Assembly: GCA_025917655.1 (NCBI GenBank)
Contig: CP084619.1
Coordinates: 3,577,001-3,641,000 of the forward strand
DNA from: Chlorella sorokiniana
Taxonomy: Eukaryota > Chlorophyta > Trebouxiophyceae > Chlorellales > Chlorellaceae
Length of the DNA stretch: 64,000 nt
Reading direction: 5' to 3'
Of this stretch, positions 10,741-22,243 are shown in pieces (position 1 is the first letter of the stretch; each line of letters starts with the position of its first letter). Under the pieces are notes generated by a model that was not told the DNA's origin, ran no database searches, and saw only the letters and a list, made by a program, of their open reading frames with translations. Position numbers and translations under genes: made by a program.

Positions 10741-13537
10741 ATGAAAGTCGTAGAGTGCGGCGCCGGCGGTGCTGCGAAGGGTCCCGTGGGTGAGCAGACG
10801 ACCTCCAAGTTATGGTCCTAGTGTCGACTGGAGGGGGAGTGCTTGCAGCGCCAGCGAGTGGGCGTTGTGCGGTGTCGGCCGTGCCGCTGCTCCCGGCTGA
10901 CTGCCGCACCATCTGCCTGCCTCGGCACTGGCGTCTGCTGGCCAGACTTCACAGGCTATTGGGCGCTAGTGAGGCACGAGGGCATGGACGAGTTCCTGCG
11001 CGCCGCCGGCTTCCCTGGGTGGTGCGCAAGGCGGCGCTCAAGTTTGGGGGTCGGCGGTGGACCTGGTCAGCCACGTGGGCGCCCTCATGCGCGTCACCTC
11101 CCTCAACGCCAAGGGCAGCTGGTCCCGCGAGTACGACCTGGACCGCGAGGTGGTGCAGAGCAACGCGGAGGGCACGCCCTGCAAGACGACCAGCTGGTGG
11201 GAAGGTAGGTGGGGCGCGCCGCCGCTTCTGCCGGGTCTCTCTGCCGTGCCCCTCCACGCTTGCACCGCTGCGACTCGAGACACGTTGGGCGCATGTGCTG
11301 CTGCCTTCAAGGGCTTCACATCTGCCGCTTACCTGTACTCCAGCATTGACAGCAGGCGCACCCCAATCCCCATGCCTCCCTGCCCTGCCTCGGCCTTCAG
11401 GCCGCGTCTTCCGCTCCCGCATGGAGGGCTCCCAGCTGGGCTGCGTGGAGTCGTGGCGATACCTGCGCGGCACCTCCATGGCGGTCCGCACCGCGCTGCG
11501 CCCCGCCCGCGGCGGTCCCGAGGCCGTCATGTGGTGGTGAGCTGGCGGGGCGCGGGCGTGAGGTCCGCAACAGAGACACAACCTTGCACCAGCGCCGCAG
11601 CCGAGCTCAAGACGGTGGCGGGCGCCCGCCGGCCACCCCTCCACACGTGCGCACCCCCACATTTCCTTCCCCCAAAACATCCCCACTGCAGGTATTTCGA
11701 CCGGATGGAGACGCTGCAGCGCCACGTGGCGCGCGGCGGAGGCAGCCTGCACCAGCAGATAGAGTCAGGTGGGCACGGTGTGAGCGCACCCGCCGCCGCC
11801 TGCCAGGCTGGCTAGGGGCTGTTCCGCCGCCGTGTGAGCTGACCTGGCGGGCCCCAAGGCCCAGCCGCCCTGCCTGGCGCCCCACCCGTCTGCCCCCTCC
11901 AGCGTGCCCGCTCCGCTCCCCCTGCTTCCCTCGTCTGGCAGACCAGCGGCGCGTGGTCCGCGCCACCCGCAAGGACACGAGCTACCTGCGTGACGTGCTG
12001 CTGGACTGGCAGCGCTGGAAGTCGCCCGCCGACGAGTTCATCCACGTGGCGGCGCCGCCCGCGGGGCTGGCGCGCCACGCCGCAGCCGCCGCAACTTCTC
12101 ACCCGGCTCCGCCTCCCCCGCACCCTCAGCCCCGTCAGCATGAGCAAGAGCCCCAGCAACGACAGCCTGTCGGCGCTGCCCCGGGGGTGGAGGCGCGTAG
12201 CGAGGCGCGCTCCGCGCTCAGCGAGTCGCGGGGCAGCCGCGCCCGCCTCGCCGACCCCGACGCCAGCACTAACGCGCTGGACCGCATGGCGCGCCAGGCA
12301 GCCGCGCTGGCCATCGCAGACGACGCCGGCACGGTGTCGCCGCCGCCCGGGCGGCACGCCGCCGCTGCCGCGCCCGCAGCAGCAGCAGCAGCAGCAGCAG
12401 CGAAGCGGAAGGGACGGGGTTGCACCAGCAACGCCATCATCATCAGCAGCAGCAGCAGCGTCACCTGCGCCTGCCGCAGCGGGGGGGGAACGGGTGTGTG
12501 AGCGGGAGCCCACGCTGTCGCACCCGGGGGTGTGGACGTGCCTGTGGAGGCGGCAGCCGCCACCCAGGCCGCAGGCCCGCCCCCGACTTGCTCACCATTC
12601 GCCCGAGCAGCGGCGGCACGCCCGGGCGGCCGCCCCTGGACATCGAGGCGGCTGCGGGGAGCGGGAGCGGGGCGGCGCCGCCGACAGCGACGCCGCCACC
12701 CGCGGCTCAGCGCACCAGCGCACCGGCTCGCTGGGCAGCGTGGGGCGGCGCGGCCGGTGCACTACAAGAGCCTGTCGGCCGACTCGACGGGCGAGGTGGG
12801 CCTGCTGTCTGCAGCCTGGGGGTGGTGGGCTGGTGGGGGGCCTGCTTCGCTCAACACACGTGGCGGCCTTGCACCCTGTGTGTACGGGCCTTCATTCCAG
12901 TTCAGGCTGGACGCGGTGGGGGCATGGGCGTGTGGCCTGCAGCCGCACCTGTCCTCAAAGCTTGTGCTTTTGGCTCCCCCGCTGCTCACGCAGGCGGCGC
13001 CGCCAGCACCCCGGCCGCGCTTCCCCGCGCTCCGCCACCCCCGCCGCGCAGCCGCCGCTGGGCCCCGCCGAGCACCTCATGGCGCTGCGCCTGCGCGAGT
13101 TTGCAGACGGGCGGGGCATCGCCGCGGGTGGGTGCCCAGTGGGGCGGGGTTGGGGAGGTCGGAGGGAGGGAGGCGGGGGCATGGGGCTGGACGTTGGGAA
13201 CGTGCAGGTTTTCTGGACGGGCAGGTGTGTTTATGGCTGCACACGGCTGCTTTCTGGGGTTGGGAGTCCGGCCTCCAGCTCCCAGCCTAGCCTGCCCCTT
13301 CCTCCCGCAGTCGTGCCTGTGGCCACCCCCAACGACACCCCCGAGCCGCAGCTGCTGGGCATGAGCCCGGAGCAGGCGGAGGAGACGGCGGCCAAGCTGC
13401 GCGAGCTGGAGGCCGACATGCTGCTGCGCCGCCAGGAGGACCGCCGCGGCTGCACCCTCTGCGGCTGCCTCGTCCTCACGCTGGCCAGCGACACGCTGCC
13501 CGAGCACCTGCGCGTGTGGGAGATGACGCTGACGTGA
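10741..13537 (+). CDS. Lipocalin/FABP-like N-terminal domain protein with long low-complexity tail
   Basis: The N-terminal domain resembles cytosolic fatty-acid-binding and lipocalin proteins. Exon 1 (10741-10789, MKVVECGAGGAAKGPV) splices in phase 1 to the exon from 10946, giving DFTGYWALVRHEGMDEFLRA, close to the FABP opening GxWxLVxxExxDEFLKALG. Then follow FPWVVRKAALKFG, AVDLVSHVGALMRVTSLNAK, WSREYDLDREVV, VFRSRMEGSQLGCVESWRYL and a C-terminal strand, all typical of the 10-strand barrel. Two one-base frame changes lie at 11012-11019 and 11045-11055. After RRVVRATRKDTSYLRDVLLD comes a long Ala/Gln/Ser/Pro region with a CAG repeat near 12376-12401, then HYKSLSADSTGE, PAEHLMALRLREFADGRGIA and a last exon with LRELEADMLLRRQEDRRGCT followed by LCGCLV and TGA 13535-13537. 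The ligand is unknown, and the fusion to this tail is unfamiliar to me. Confidence 0.68.
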
Positions 13538-13618
13538 TCCCGGCGGCGGCTGCCCCCGCCCGCCGCGGCACCTCCCTTCCACTGACCTGCGCCGCGCTGC
13601 AGCACTTTGACCGGCCCC

Positions 13619-13623
13619 TGTAA
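13619..13623 (+). terminator. TGTAA polyadenylation signal (lipocalin-like gene)
   Basis: TGTAA lies 82 bases past the TGA at 13537. It faces the minus-strand TGTAA of RPN3 across about 55 bases, so the two transcripts probably end very close together or overlap. Confidence 0.6.
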
Positions 13624-13677
13624 CGCTTGCTTCTGCAACACACGGCCGGGCACAGAGCGGCGCAGCGGCGCTGCTGC

Positions 13678-13682
13678 TTACA
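13678..13682 (-). terminator. TGTAA polyadenylation signal (RPN3)
   Basis: Minus-strand TGTAA about 130 bases past the RPN3 stop, in the short convergent interval with the lipocalin-like gene. Confidence 0.6.
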
Positions 13683-13811
13683 GAGTGCGGGCAGAAATAG
13701 AAGGAGAGGCGGGAGGCAGCAAGGGACCGAGCTGGGACGGTGCAGATGCAGCGTGGGTCAGCAGCGGGCGGCGCAGCATGCAGCCGCCCGCACGGCTGCC
13801 AGCCCCCGCCC

Positions 13812-16753
13812 TCAGAAGTCGTCCTCCTCCTCCAGGGCCGCCTGCAGCTCCTGCTCCTGCTTCTCGCGCAGCGCCGTGGCGTCCTGGAACTCCTTGACGG
13901 CGCCGCCGCCGCGCCCGTACCGCATCGCCTTGACGGCCTGCGGGGGAGTGCAGCCCTGCACGTGGGTGCCTGTGCCTGGGCTGGTGAACTGCTGGCGCCG
14001 CCCTCTGCTGTGCTGCACGCCCTCTGCGGCTGATTGTGCGGGGCAGGCGGCCCCGCATCCCCCAGGAAACGCGGCCAGGTGGTACCCGACCACCCCCATT
14101 GACTCGCTGCGCCACCCAGCAATGCTGCAGCCACGCGTGCGCACGCATGCGCCCCCCGCCGTGTCCCCCCACACCCACCCACCCACCCACACCACCAGTA
14201 TACCCCCCACCTCGTTGTGCATGTCCATGCAGAAGGCGATGCGCGCGTGGAAGGCCGCCTGCGGCTCGTCAGTCGCGTACACGTTGGCGGGGCGCGCCGC
14301 CTCCAGCGCCGCCGCCTCGCGGTTGATCACGCCCTCGATGCCGCCATCCCTGTGTGTGTGTGGGGGGAGGGGGGTGTTCAGCAGCTGTTGCCCCAGCCAC
14401 ACACGGGTGCACAGGCAGGAGCAGCTGCTTCCGTGCCTGGCAAAGGCACGGCCCTCGGCGGCCCAGGTGCTGCAGGGCGGCCGCGGCTCCGCCACAGCCT
14501 CTCGCCCCAACCTGCCAGCCCAGACGCCCCCCCCCTCCCCCTCCCCACAAAAAAATATACCCGCACACACGCGCACACACCTGATGGCCTTGGCCACGAT
14601 GCTCTCGGTGTCGGTGACGGATGGCAGGCCCAGCTTGGCGGCCACGTCGGCCAGGGAGATGCGGGAGTAGGCGAGGGAGATGCGGCGCAGGCCCGCGCGG
14701 ATGACGTTGTGGCGCAGGCGCACCACCAGGTTGGAGGTGCGGTCGGCGCGGAAGGCGGCGTCGTGGGCTGCTGCCACCGAGCTGCGGCACGGCGCGGGGG
14801 GGGCATGGGTGCGTAACGCCTGCTACAGGTCGCTTGCCGCGCTCAGCCGCAGCGTTGCGATGGGAGGGCAGCAGGCCAAGCAGCGGCAGGGCGGGTGTGG
14901 GGGCGCGGGGGAGCAGCATGCGTGCACCGCCCCCACCTGAAGGCGGCCAGGTCGCCGCCCCGCACCGCCGCCGCCAGGGCAAAGTAGGGCGCCAGCTGGC
15001 GGGCGGTGTCGGGGGCGGAGAGCTCCACGCGGTCGGGCACCTCCCCAGCAGCAGGCGCACCAGCACCAGCCACTTCTGCACCGCAACGCGGAACCCCACG
15101 GCAGAGGCGGGGGCCTGCAGAAGGAGGGGGTCCACCCAGCAGCGATCAAAGCCCAACAAGCATACCCCAAACACACCTAGCACTGTAGCTGCCAGCAACA
15201 CGCGCGGTCGCACCCACCCACCTTGCGCGCCGCCTGCTGCAGGCAGTCCTTGGCCTCGCTGTACTCCAGCTGTACCGCCCGGATGCGGCCCAGGTAGTAG
15301 AGGTAGCGGCAGGCCTGCTGCATGCTGCGGCTGGACTCCGGGCGCTGAGCCTTGGCGCGCAGGCGCTCAGCCTGCCCAGGGGGTAGCGGCAGCGGAGGGA
15401 GAAGGGCATGCGTCAGCAAGAAGGGCATGCCTCAGCAGCACTGCTCAGCGCTCGTGGGCATGCGCCCGGCGTGTACGGCGTAGTGGCAACACACTGCCGT
15501 GGGGCGCGACAGGGCTCCAACTCGTCACCCCACAGCTCAACCACCATTTGGGGTGGATGCTCTGCCTGGTCCTGCATGTGCCGTCCTCTGCATACGCCCT
15601 GCCCTGCATGAATCCCCGCCCTGCATGTGCCCGTCCCCAGTCGCCCAGCGCCCGCACCCATGCACCCCACCATTGGTTTGTTCACCAGCGGGCCTCCCCC
15701 ACCCCAAACACACACACACGCACCTGGTCGTACAGGTTGTAGGCCAGGTAGTTGCGCAGCAGCAGGTTGAGCAGCGTCTCGGCGCCCACGTCGTCGTGAC
15801 GCAGCACCGCGGTGCGGTGCGCGCCCAGCAGCGCGGAGCGGATGGAGGAGAGGGAGCCGCGCCGCTCGTGGGCCAGCGACCAGTAGGAGTAGAGGCGGGC
15901 GCCCAGCACGTCTAGCGTGCGGCGGTTGAAGGCGGACAGGCGGTCCAGCGCTGCGGCGCACACGCTCTGAGCCTGCAGGGGCGGGGCCGGGATGTGCAGC
16001 GGCAGCGGCGGCAGCGATGAGCAGCAGCACTGAGCGCTGCTCCGATCGCAGCCTGCTGCCCAAGGCAGGCCGTCCCATATGCCGGGCAGGCCCTCCTTGG
16101 CGTGATTTTGATGCAAGCTGCTGTGTGTGCAGGCAGCAGCACGGCTGGCAGCCCCGCAACGTCACAGAGGGGTGTAACAAGCAGTACCTGCTCGTACTGC
16201 TTGCGGTCTATCAGCGCCATGGCGACAAGCAGGTACGAGTATGCCTCCACCTCGGGCAGCACGCTGGGGGCGGCGCAGCCACCTCCGCCTCCGCCGCTCC
16301 GCCGTTGGCTGCCACCCCGTCTGCATCCATCGCGCTCTCTTCCATCTGCAAGGCAGCAGCATCCAGCGTGAGCGGGGGCCAGGCCACGCGTGCCACTGGA
16401 GCGACGCACCCAGGCAACAGCTCAGTCCCATGAATGTCTCCACCAGGCCATTCGCTCACCTGCTTCACAGCCTCCTGCAGCTGCTGTGCAGCTGCTGAGG
16501 CAGGTGGCAGGGCAGACGCAAGGAACGCCTGGAGGTCGTGAGCTGTGAGCTGGCGGCGCACAGCCGCCGTCTGCCGCAGCACCCTGCCAAACAGAGTGCG
16601 GGTCTCCTTCTCCGCCACGGCATTTTTGATGATCCTGACATTGCCGCGCAGCACAGTCAGCGGCTTAGCCGGCTGTGGCTGCTGCTCCGCATCCTGCTTC
16701 TGCTGCTCCCCTTCCGCCGGGACAGCATCCTTCATCTCCACCTCCTTGCCCAT
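13812..16753 (-). CDS. RPN3: 26S proteasome regulatory subunit RPN3 (PSMD3)
   Basis: PCI-domain subunit of the 19S lid. The first exon, 16753-16460, starts MGKEVEMKDAVPAEGEQQKQ and includes LTVLRGNVRIIKNAVAEKET. Later exons: MEESAMDAD... with PEVEAYSYLLVAMALIDRKQ (from 16345); RTLDVLGARLYSYWSLAHER and LLNLLLRNYLAYNLYDQ (to about 15724); SRSMQQACRYLYYLGRIRAV; VAVQKWLVLVRLLLGEVPDR; the PCI winged helix LRRISLAYSRISLADVAAKL with GLPSVTDTESIVAKAIRDGG and GVINREAA; and the tail ELQAALEEEDDF with TGA at 13814-13812. All family blocks are present in order. The frame changes at 16266-16270 and 15053-15056, both inside G/C homopolymers, so these are probably assembly losses. It shares a 434 bp divergent promoter region with ATG11. 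Confidence 0.95.
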
Positions 16754-17187
16754 GCTTCCTCCCTAACTTCAGCCTGCCAGGGGCTCCCGCGATCGATCAA
16801 AGCCTGGGCGATCAGGCGCTTAGAACCACTGCTGGTAGCGCAGGAATATTGTTCATACGGCGTGCAATCGATGGGAATCAGCCACCGCCCCAAGCTTTCG
16901 GCCGTGAAGGGCTCGGCGCGCCACGTCAGGGACAGTTCTTCATGTGCAGGCTGACAGGGGCAGGCCGTCCCATTGCGGACGTTTTGGCCCTTGTCCACTT
17001 TAAGGATCTCTTCGAGAAGCAGGGCAGCTACCTTGGGACTCTCTTTCCCTCAAGCCGGCTGGCTGCGCCAGCTATGCCCGCCTCAAGGCCCCTAGCCAGT
17101 GTGTGACGCCACCAAAGACCAAGGAGACTGTTGGCGTGACGTAACAGCCAGCCCAGGGTGGGCAGGGACGACTGGGACTTTCGCCCC
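16754..17187. promoter_or_regulatory. Shared divergent promoter region, RPN3 / ATG11
   Basis: 434 bp separates the RPN3 and ATG11 start codons, so both core promoters and 5' UTRs must fit here. It is visibly less GC-rich than the coding flanks. I see no long inverted repeat or named motif. Confidence 0.65.
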
Positions 17188-20100
17188 ATGACGGCTCGCG
17201 TGTTTGTGAGCTTTTCTGGCAAGACCGTGGAGCTGGAGGTTGGGGCGCAGGCCAGGTGAGGCTCTTAGTGCGAGTCACGACAGGTCGACAGCCCCCAGCT
17301 GGGCTGGGCGGAGCCGACTTGGTTGAGCGGTGGACTGCTTGCCCCGTCCACCTCCTGCCCACAGCTTGGCTGGCCACCACACCCCTACCTTGATCTTGCA
17401 GGGTGGAGGCCGTCCAACAGGCGCTGGAAGAGCTCACAGGGGTGCCCAAGGCTGACCAGATCTTGATGTGCGAGGGCGCCCGGCTTGATGCCGCGAAGCC
17501 GCTCGCTGCCTACGGCATGCGCGTGGTGAGGACAGGGAATGCTGGTGGCCTGCTGACGATAGATTCATGTTAATTTATCATTCCATGGTCATTACTATGC
17601 GTGCCAGTCAGTGTGCCTCCCGCCATTCACACCGATTCATGGGCAGTGGCGGCCCGAAGAGAACTCTCCATTGCAAAGCTGGGTGCTGCACGCATTTGGC
17701 TGTTCAATGTTGTCAAGCCCACAGTGTTTGGTTTGTGCCTCTGTGGTGCCCCCAGGAGGAGCAGGGCAAGATGCAGGACATGTTCTTGTACAGCCGCGCC
17801 CTCCTCCGTGCCGATGCCCCGCTGCCAGCTCCTGAAACCCTGCCCGACTGCCCTCTCGACCGTGAGTCCCTCCCTGTGCCATGGTTGTGGCCTCCATTGT
17901 CGACTGCCTCCATCTCATTGCGACCGCATTGTGGTGCATGTGTGTTGCTTGTCGCAGTCGCAGTTGTGCTGCGTCCCCGCCACCGCCGAAGTCTGGCTGT
18001 CACTCTTGGCATGCAGTGAGTGGGTTGGAGGCCATCGGCCAGCAGCGCCACCTCTTGGACGAGTCGGGCAGCCCGCTGCTTCGCCTGCTGCCCGACTACC
18101 AGCGCCAGTTCCACTCGCACCTGCTGCAAGGGGCTGCGCGGCACCAGGCCAGCCAGCAGCGGTGAGTCCAGACGCAACGCTGGCTTGCATGCTGCAGCTG
18201 CACGGGTGCTCAGGCTGCTTTCCGTGGTGCCTGTTATCTGGCTACTCCCCAGCACTGCCATAGCCGCCGCTGCTGTGTCCCCCTCCTCCGGTTCCAACAC
18301 ACACCGCAACTTCTGCACCTGCAGGCTGGCCACCTGCGCGCGGCTGGTCAGCGAACAAGAGGTGCAGGCGGTGTGCATCGACGCCGCCACATCCAACGTG
18401 GAGCTGCACTATGCGTACATCCGCGACGCATACGCCGCCTTCATCGCCCGCTTCCAGCAGCAGCACGCCGCGCATGCGGGTGGGCCAGGGCGTGGTGGGG
18501 AGCGGCATGGTCGCCTTGCGTTTGGGGCCGGCAGGATCGTCCTGGGTGGGCGCACTGCGTCTCTCGGGGCCCGGCATGCCACCTTCCCCCTCCACCCGAC
18601 ACCCGCCCTCCCCGCAGACGTGCTGTCACGCTTTGAGGGCGACTTGCAGCACCTGGCCGCCACCGAGCTGCATCCCGCGCTGCGGGGGAGGGCAGCCCCG
18701 CCTGCCTGGCCGACCTGGTGGACGGCGAGCGGCTGCGCGAGGCTGCGGCGGGCTGCCTGCGCGGCCACCAGCACTTTGGCACCAAGGTTGCGGAGCTGGA
18801 GGGCCTGTTTGCCATGCTCAAGGCAGATGTTGAGGCGCTCTTCATGCAGGTGCGGGGCGGCGCCTCGTGCATCGCGCAGCCATGGGGCTTGTGTCGCCCG
18901 CGCATTCTGGCTTGCCCAGCGATTGGTCTGGAGGCTGGTCTTTGAACGTTTGCTGTTTCCGCCTTGTCCGGTTGCTGCTCCCCCATAAACTCCAATGATT
19001 CCCGGTGACTACCTTGCTCCCGCAGGCCCCCAGTGTTGATCTGGAGGCCCTCACGCGGCAGCTGGAGGAAATGCACGGCCAGGTGGATGAGCAGGTGTGG
19101 TGCAGCAGCGTGCAGCGGCTCGCTGGGCGCTCTTGCGCCTGGATTCCATGCATCCACCCTGTTCCATCCCAACAGTCATGCCTCGCCCCGTGGTTGGTCG
19201 CTTGGTTTTGTCTTGGACATGCCCCGGCTTGGACCATGGGCGACCTCTCCCGACCTCGCTGCCCTGCTCGCCACCCGCCCCCAGGCCTCCATCGTGGCCG
19301 CGCTGTCGAGCGACCTGGGCAAGGTGCAGCAGCTGGTGGAGGCGACGGCTGAGGCAGCTGGGGGTGACCCTGCCGCGTCGGCCCACGTCAGCGACACCGT
19401 GCACATGCTGGAGACGATGCGGGAGACGCACGTGGGGCACCTGGCGCCGCGCGTGGAGGCGTGCCATGCCGCAGTGGAGGGCTTTGCCGCGCACTGCCTG
19501 GAGTGCAAGGTGGGATGCTGCTGGCTTGGCTTTGTGGGCAGGGTGCTTTACTCACTTTGTGGGCGTGGGTGCCCGCTGTGCCCGCTGCAGTTCAACGGCA
19601 GCTGTTGACGCTACTTGGCCCTTTCACCCCTTCCCCTCCCCCGTGCAGAACGCGCTCACCCGCGACGTCTTCACCCAGCTGCGCACCATCTCCTCGCAGC
19701 AGAGCAAGATCCGCGAGATGAAGAACAAGCTGGCCCTGTTCAGGCACGCTCGAACTTTTCTTTGGCCTTGCCTTGCCGGCAGGCCCATATTGCCTGCAAT
19801 CGACCCACGCGCTGCCGGCCTCACACAAGCCACGCTCCCTCCCCTGCCTCTGGTGCAGGGAGGCGCTGGCCCGCCAGGACAGCGCGGTGGCAGAGCTGCT
19901 GGTGGTGCGTCGCGTGCCCGCTGCCTACAAGCAGTGCCTGGCCGAGTGCGTGCGGCGGGGCGCGTTCATGGAGAAGTACGCGGCAAGCGCGGCTGCGCTG
20001 GCGGAGCGCATGGGCTCCTTCCGGGAGAAAGAGCTGGCCATGCGCGACTCCTTCCGCAAGCATGTGGAGCGGTGAGCGCTGCATGCGCATAAGGGGGGCT

Positions 20101-21795
20101 GCCCTGGGTCCAGTCCCCCAGGGTGCAGTCCCCCGCCGCGACAACTGGCACTTGGCTCTGCAGAGCAGGAGGCTGGCTTGTGTGCTGTGCCGCGTACGAC
20201 CCGCACTCCCCTGCTGCCTGCAGGCTCATCCCCGTGCACTTGCTGGAGGACATGGGGCTGCTGGAGCAGCCGCCGCACTGCCAGGTCAGCGTGTCGGCCG
20301 CCGAGGGCGAGCGCCTGCTGGCCGTCACCGTGGACGACGTGCGGCGCATCCAGCTGCCCTGGGGCTCCGCATCCCTGCTTGCGCCGGCAGCCTCAATGGC
20401 GACGGCGCCTGCCGCGCGGGCGGCGGCTGGTGGCAGCGCCGACAGCCGGGAGGGGTCGGGACAGCAGGCCTCCTCCGCAGAGCAGCAGCAGCAGCAGCTG
20501 GCAGAGGAGGCAGCGGCAGCCGCGGAGCCCGATGCCATGGCTGGGCTGCAGCTGGAGAATGCCAAGCTGCGGGCCGAGCTGGCCGCGCAGATTGCGCTGG
20601 ACTGCATCCGCTCGGCGCAGATGGCGGGGCTGGGCGGCAGCGGCCCTTCTGGGCACGTCTCCCCCAACTGACAGCCTCTTCGGCCAGCAGTCCTCGTGCG
20701 CCGCCTGGGCTGGGCCCTGCCGGCGCTGCGGCACCTGCAGGCCCTGCAGGGGGCAGGGCTGCCGCCCGAAGCAGCGCGGCGTTTCGAGCGGGCCCTTGCT
20801 GCCAAGGACTCCCTTGCGGCAGAACTGCAGGCGCAGCTGTCAGCTGCAAGGCAGCAGACGGCTGCCTACGAGGCACGCATACAGCACCTGGAGACGCAGC
20901 TGTCAGCCCTGGCCGCGCGAGCAGTCGGGCGGTCTGCGGTGCCATCCACACTGGCCGGCTCAGGCGTGCAGTCCCGGCCTGAAGCACCTGACACAGGCGC
21001 CGGCAGCCAAGCCAGCGGTATGAAGCCTGCTGCTTCTGCAGCCAGCAGCGCAGCCCCTCAAGGGGACATCGCTGCAAGCAGCAGCGGAAGCCTGGCGGCA
21101 GCAGTCGCGCCATCCACCTCCCTCCCTGCTTCTGTGGGTGAGCAGCAGGCTCATGCACCCGTCTCGTCAAGCCTCTCCTCCTCTGCGGATGCTGCTGCCG
21201 GCTCCTCCCTGGCTGGGTCGTTCCACGCCCCAGACCCTTCACGCTCCCTTGGAGCTAGCAGCAGCACCCAGGCGGCTGCTCAGCCATCTCAGCCGCCAGC
21301 TGATTTGTCAGAGCAGAACCAGGCGGCGGCTGCGGCAGCGTGCGCTGCTGCTTGCCGAGGTGAGGCGCAGCCTCTTCAGGCCAGTCAGCCTGTTTCAGGC
21401 ACCTCTAGCCTGCACGCAGGGGCGGAGGCAATCAGCGGCAGCAGCATCTCAGGCAGCACGCAGCAGGAAGTGGCCGAGGGTGGAGGCGTCAGCGCAGTTC
21501 AAGCTGCTGCCCTGCCGGACACTCCTTCAGCGCCCGCCGACGAAGGGGACAGGCGGGGGCCAGCAGCCCCACATGCAGCCTCACCAGTGGCCCAGGAGGG
21601 GAGCTGCCTGCAGAGGAGGGTGCACCACCCCAGCAGCCCCAGCTCCTGGCCTCCATGGTGGTGGATGAGGGCAGCGATGTGGAGGGCATCGAGCCGGTGA
21701 GTGATGACGAGGCGCAGAGCGCCAGCCCGGTCGGCGGCGGCTATGAAAGCGCCAACGAGCAGCCCGCGGGAAGCTTATCAGGCTCGCTGGCTTAA
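17188..21795 (+). CDS. ATG11: Autophagy-related protein 11 (ATG11/FIP200-type scaffold)
   Basis: Scaffold of the ATG1/ATG13 kinase complex for selective and bulk autophagy. The N-terminal ubiquitin-like domain is MTARVFVSFSGKTVELEVGA ... VPKADQILMCEGARLD; exon 1 splices in phase 2 to an exon after CTTGCAG near 17400. Next comes MQDMFLYSRALLRADAPLPA, matching plant ATG11. The long helical APG17-like region includes HSHLLQGAARHQASQQRLAT, SNVELHYAYIRDAYAAFIAR, LRTISSQQSKIREMKNKLAL and VAELLVVRRVPAAYKQCLAE, followed by MRDSFRKHVERLIPVHLLED plus MGLL, the ATG11 hallmark. A Ser/Ala/Gln-rich linker (20.4-21.6 kb) precedes the end, EGIEPVSDDEAQSASPVGGG, and TAA at 21793-21795. Frame changes occur around 20660-20700 and 21598-21601. 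I did not identify the C-terminal claw domain with confidence. Confidence 0.88.
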
Positions 21796-22243
21796 AGCTG
21801 GCAGTCACACTTCCGAGCCCATCCACTCGATCTTCACAGCCTTCTCAAGTGATGTGTACATGCAGCACACAGCTCGTGCCCCCATTTCTGAAACACATGC
21901 GCTGTAGCAACTCACTGATCCTGTACCGTGCCCGAGCCCCCATTTATATCTGTTTAACCCTGCCCCCAAAAGCAAATCCCTCCACTCAGGCTCCACTTTA
22001 GGCACCTGCAGGCAGCTCCCTTGTACCGAACCCAGTGTACCCCCCCCGCCGCGCCAACGAGCGCCGCAACACAAAACTTTCATTCATCTCCTCCTTTTGC
22101 TGAGGTGTCAGGCCACCGCCACCGCCGCAACCCTCCCTCTCTCTTTCTCCCTCCTGCTCACTCAGCGGCTGTAATGCACAGCCCGCAACCAGTGCGCCAG
22201 AGACTTGGAAGCTGAAGATTACAAGGCTGGCTGCTGGAAACTG
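21796..22243. other. Convergent intergenic stretch
   Basis: 3' flanks of ATG11 and PSMB3. It has TGTAA at about 22172 (+), possibly for ATG11, and the PSMB3 signal at 22219-22223 (-). A C-rich, pyrimidine-rich patch occupies about 22030-22160. No coding sequence seen. Confidence 0.55.
22219..22223 (-). terminator. TGTAA polyadenylation signal (PSMB3)
   Basis: Minus-strand TGTAA only about 21 bases after the PSMB3 TAA, implying a very short 3' UTR if it is used. Confidence 0.5.

Noticed and set aside
12376-12480. CAG/CAT/CAGCAG repeats as a possible regulatory repeat
   Set aside because: They lie within the low-complexity tail of the lipocalin-like gene and read as Ala/Gln/Ser runs; ordinary for GC-rich algal proteins.
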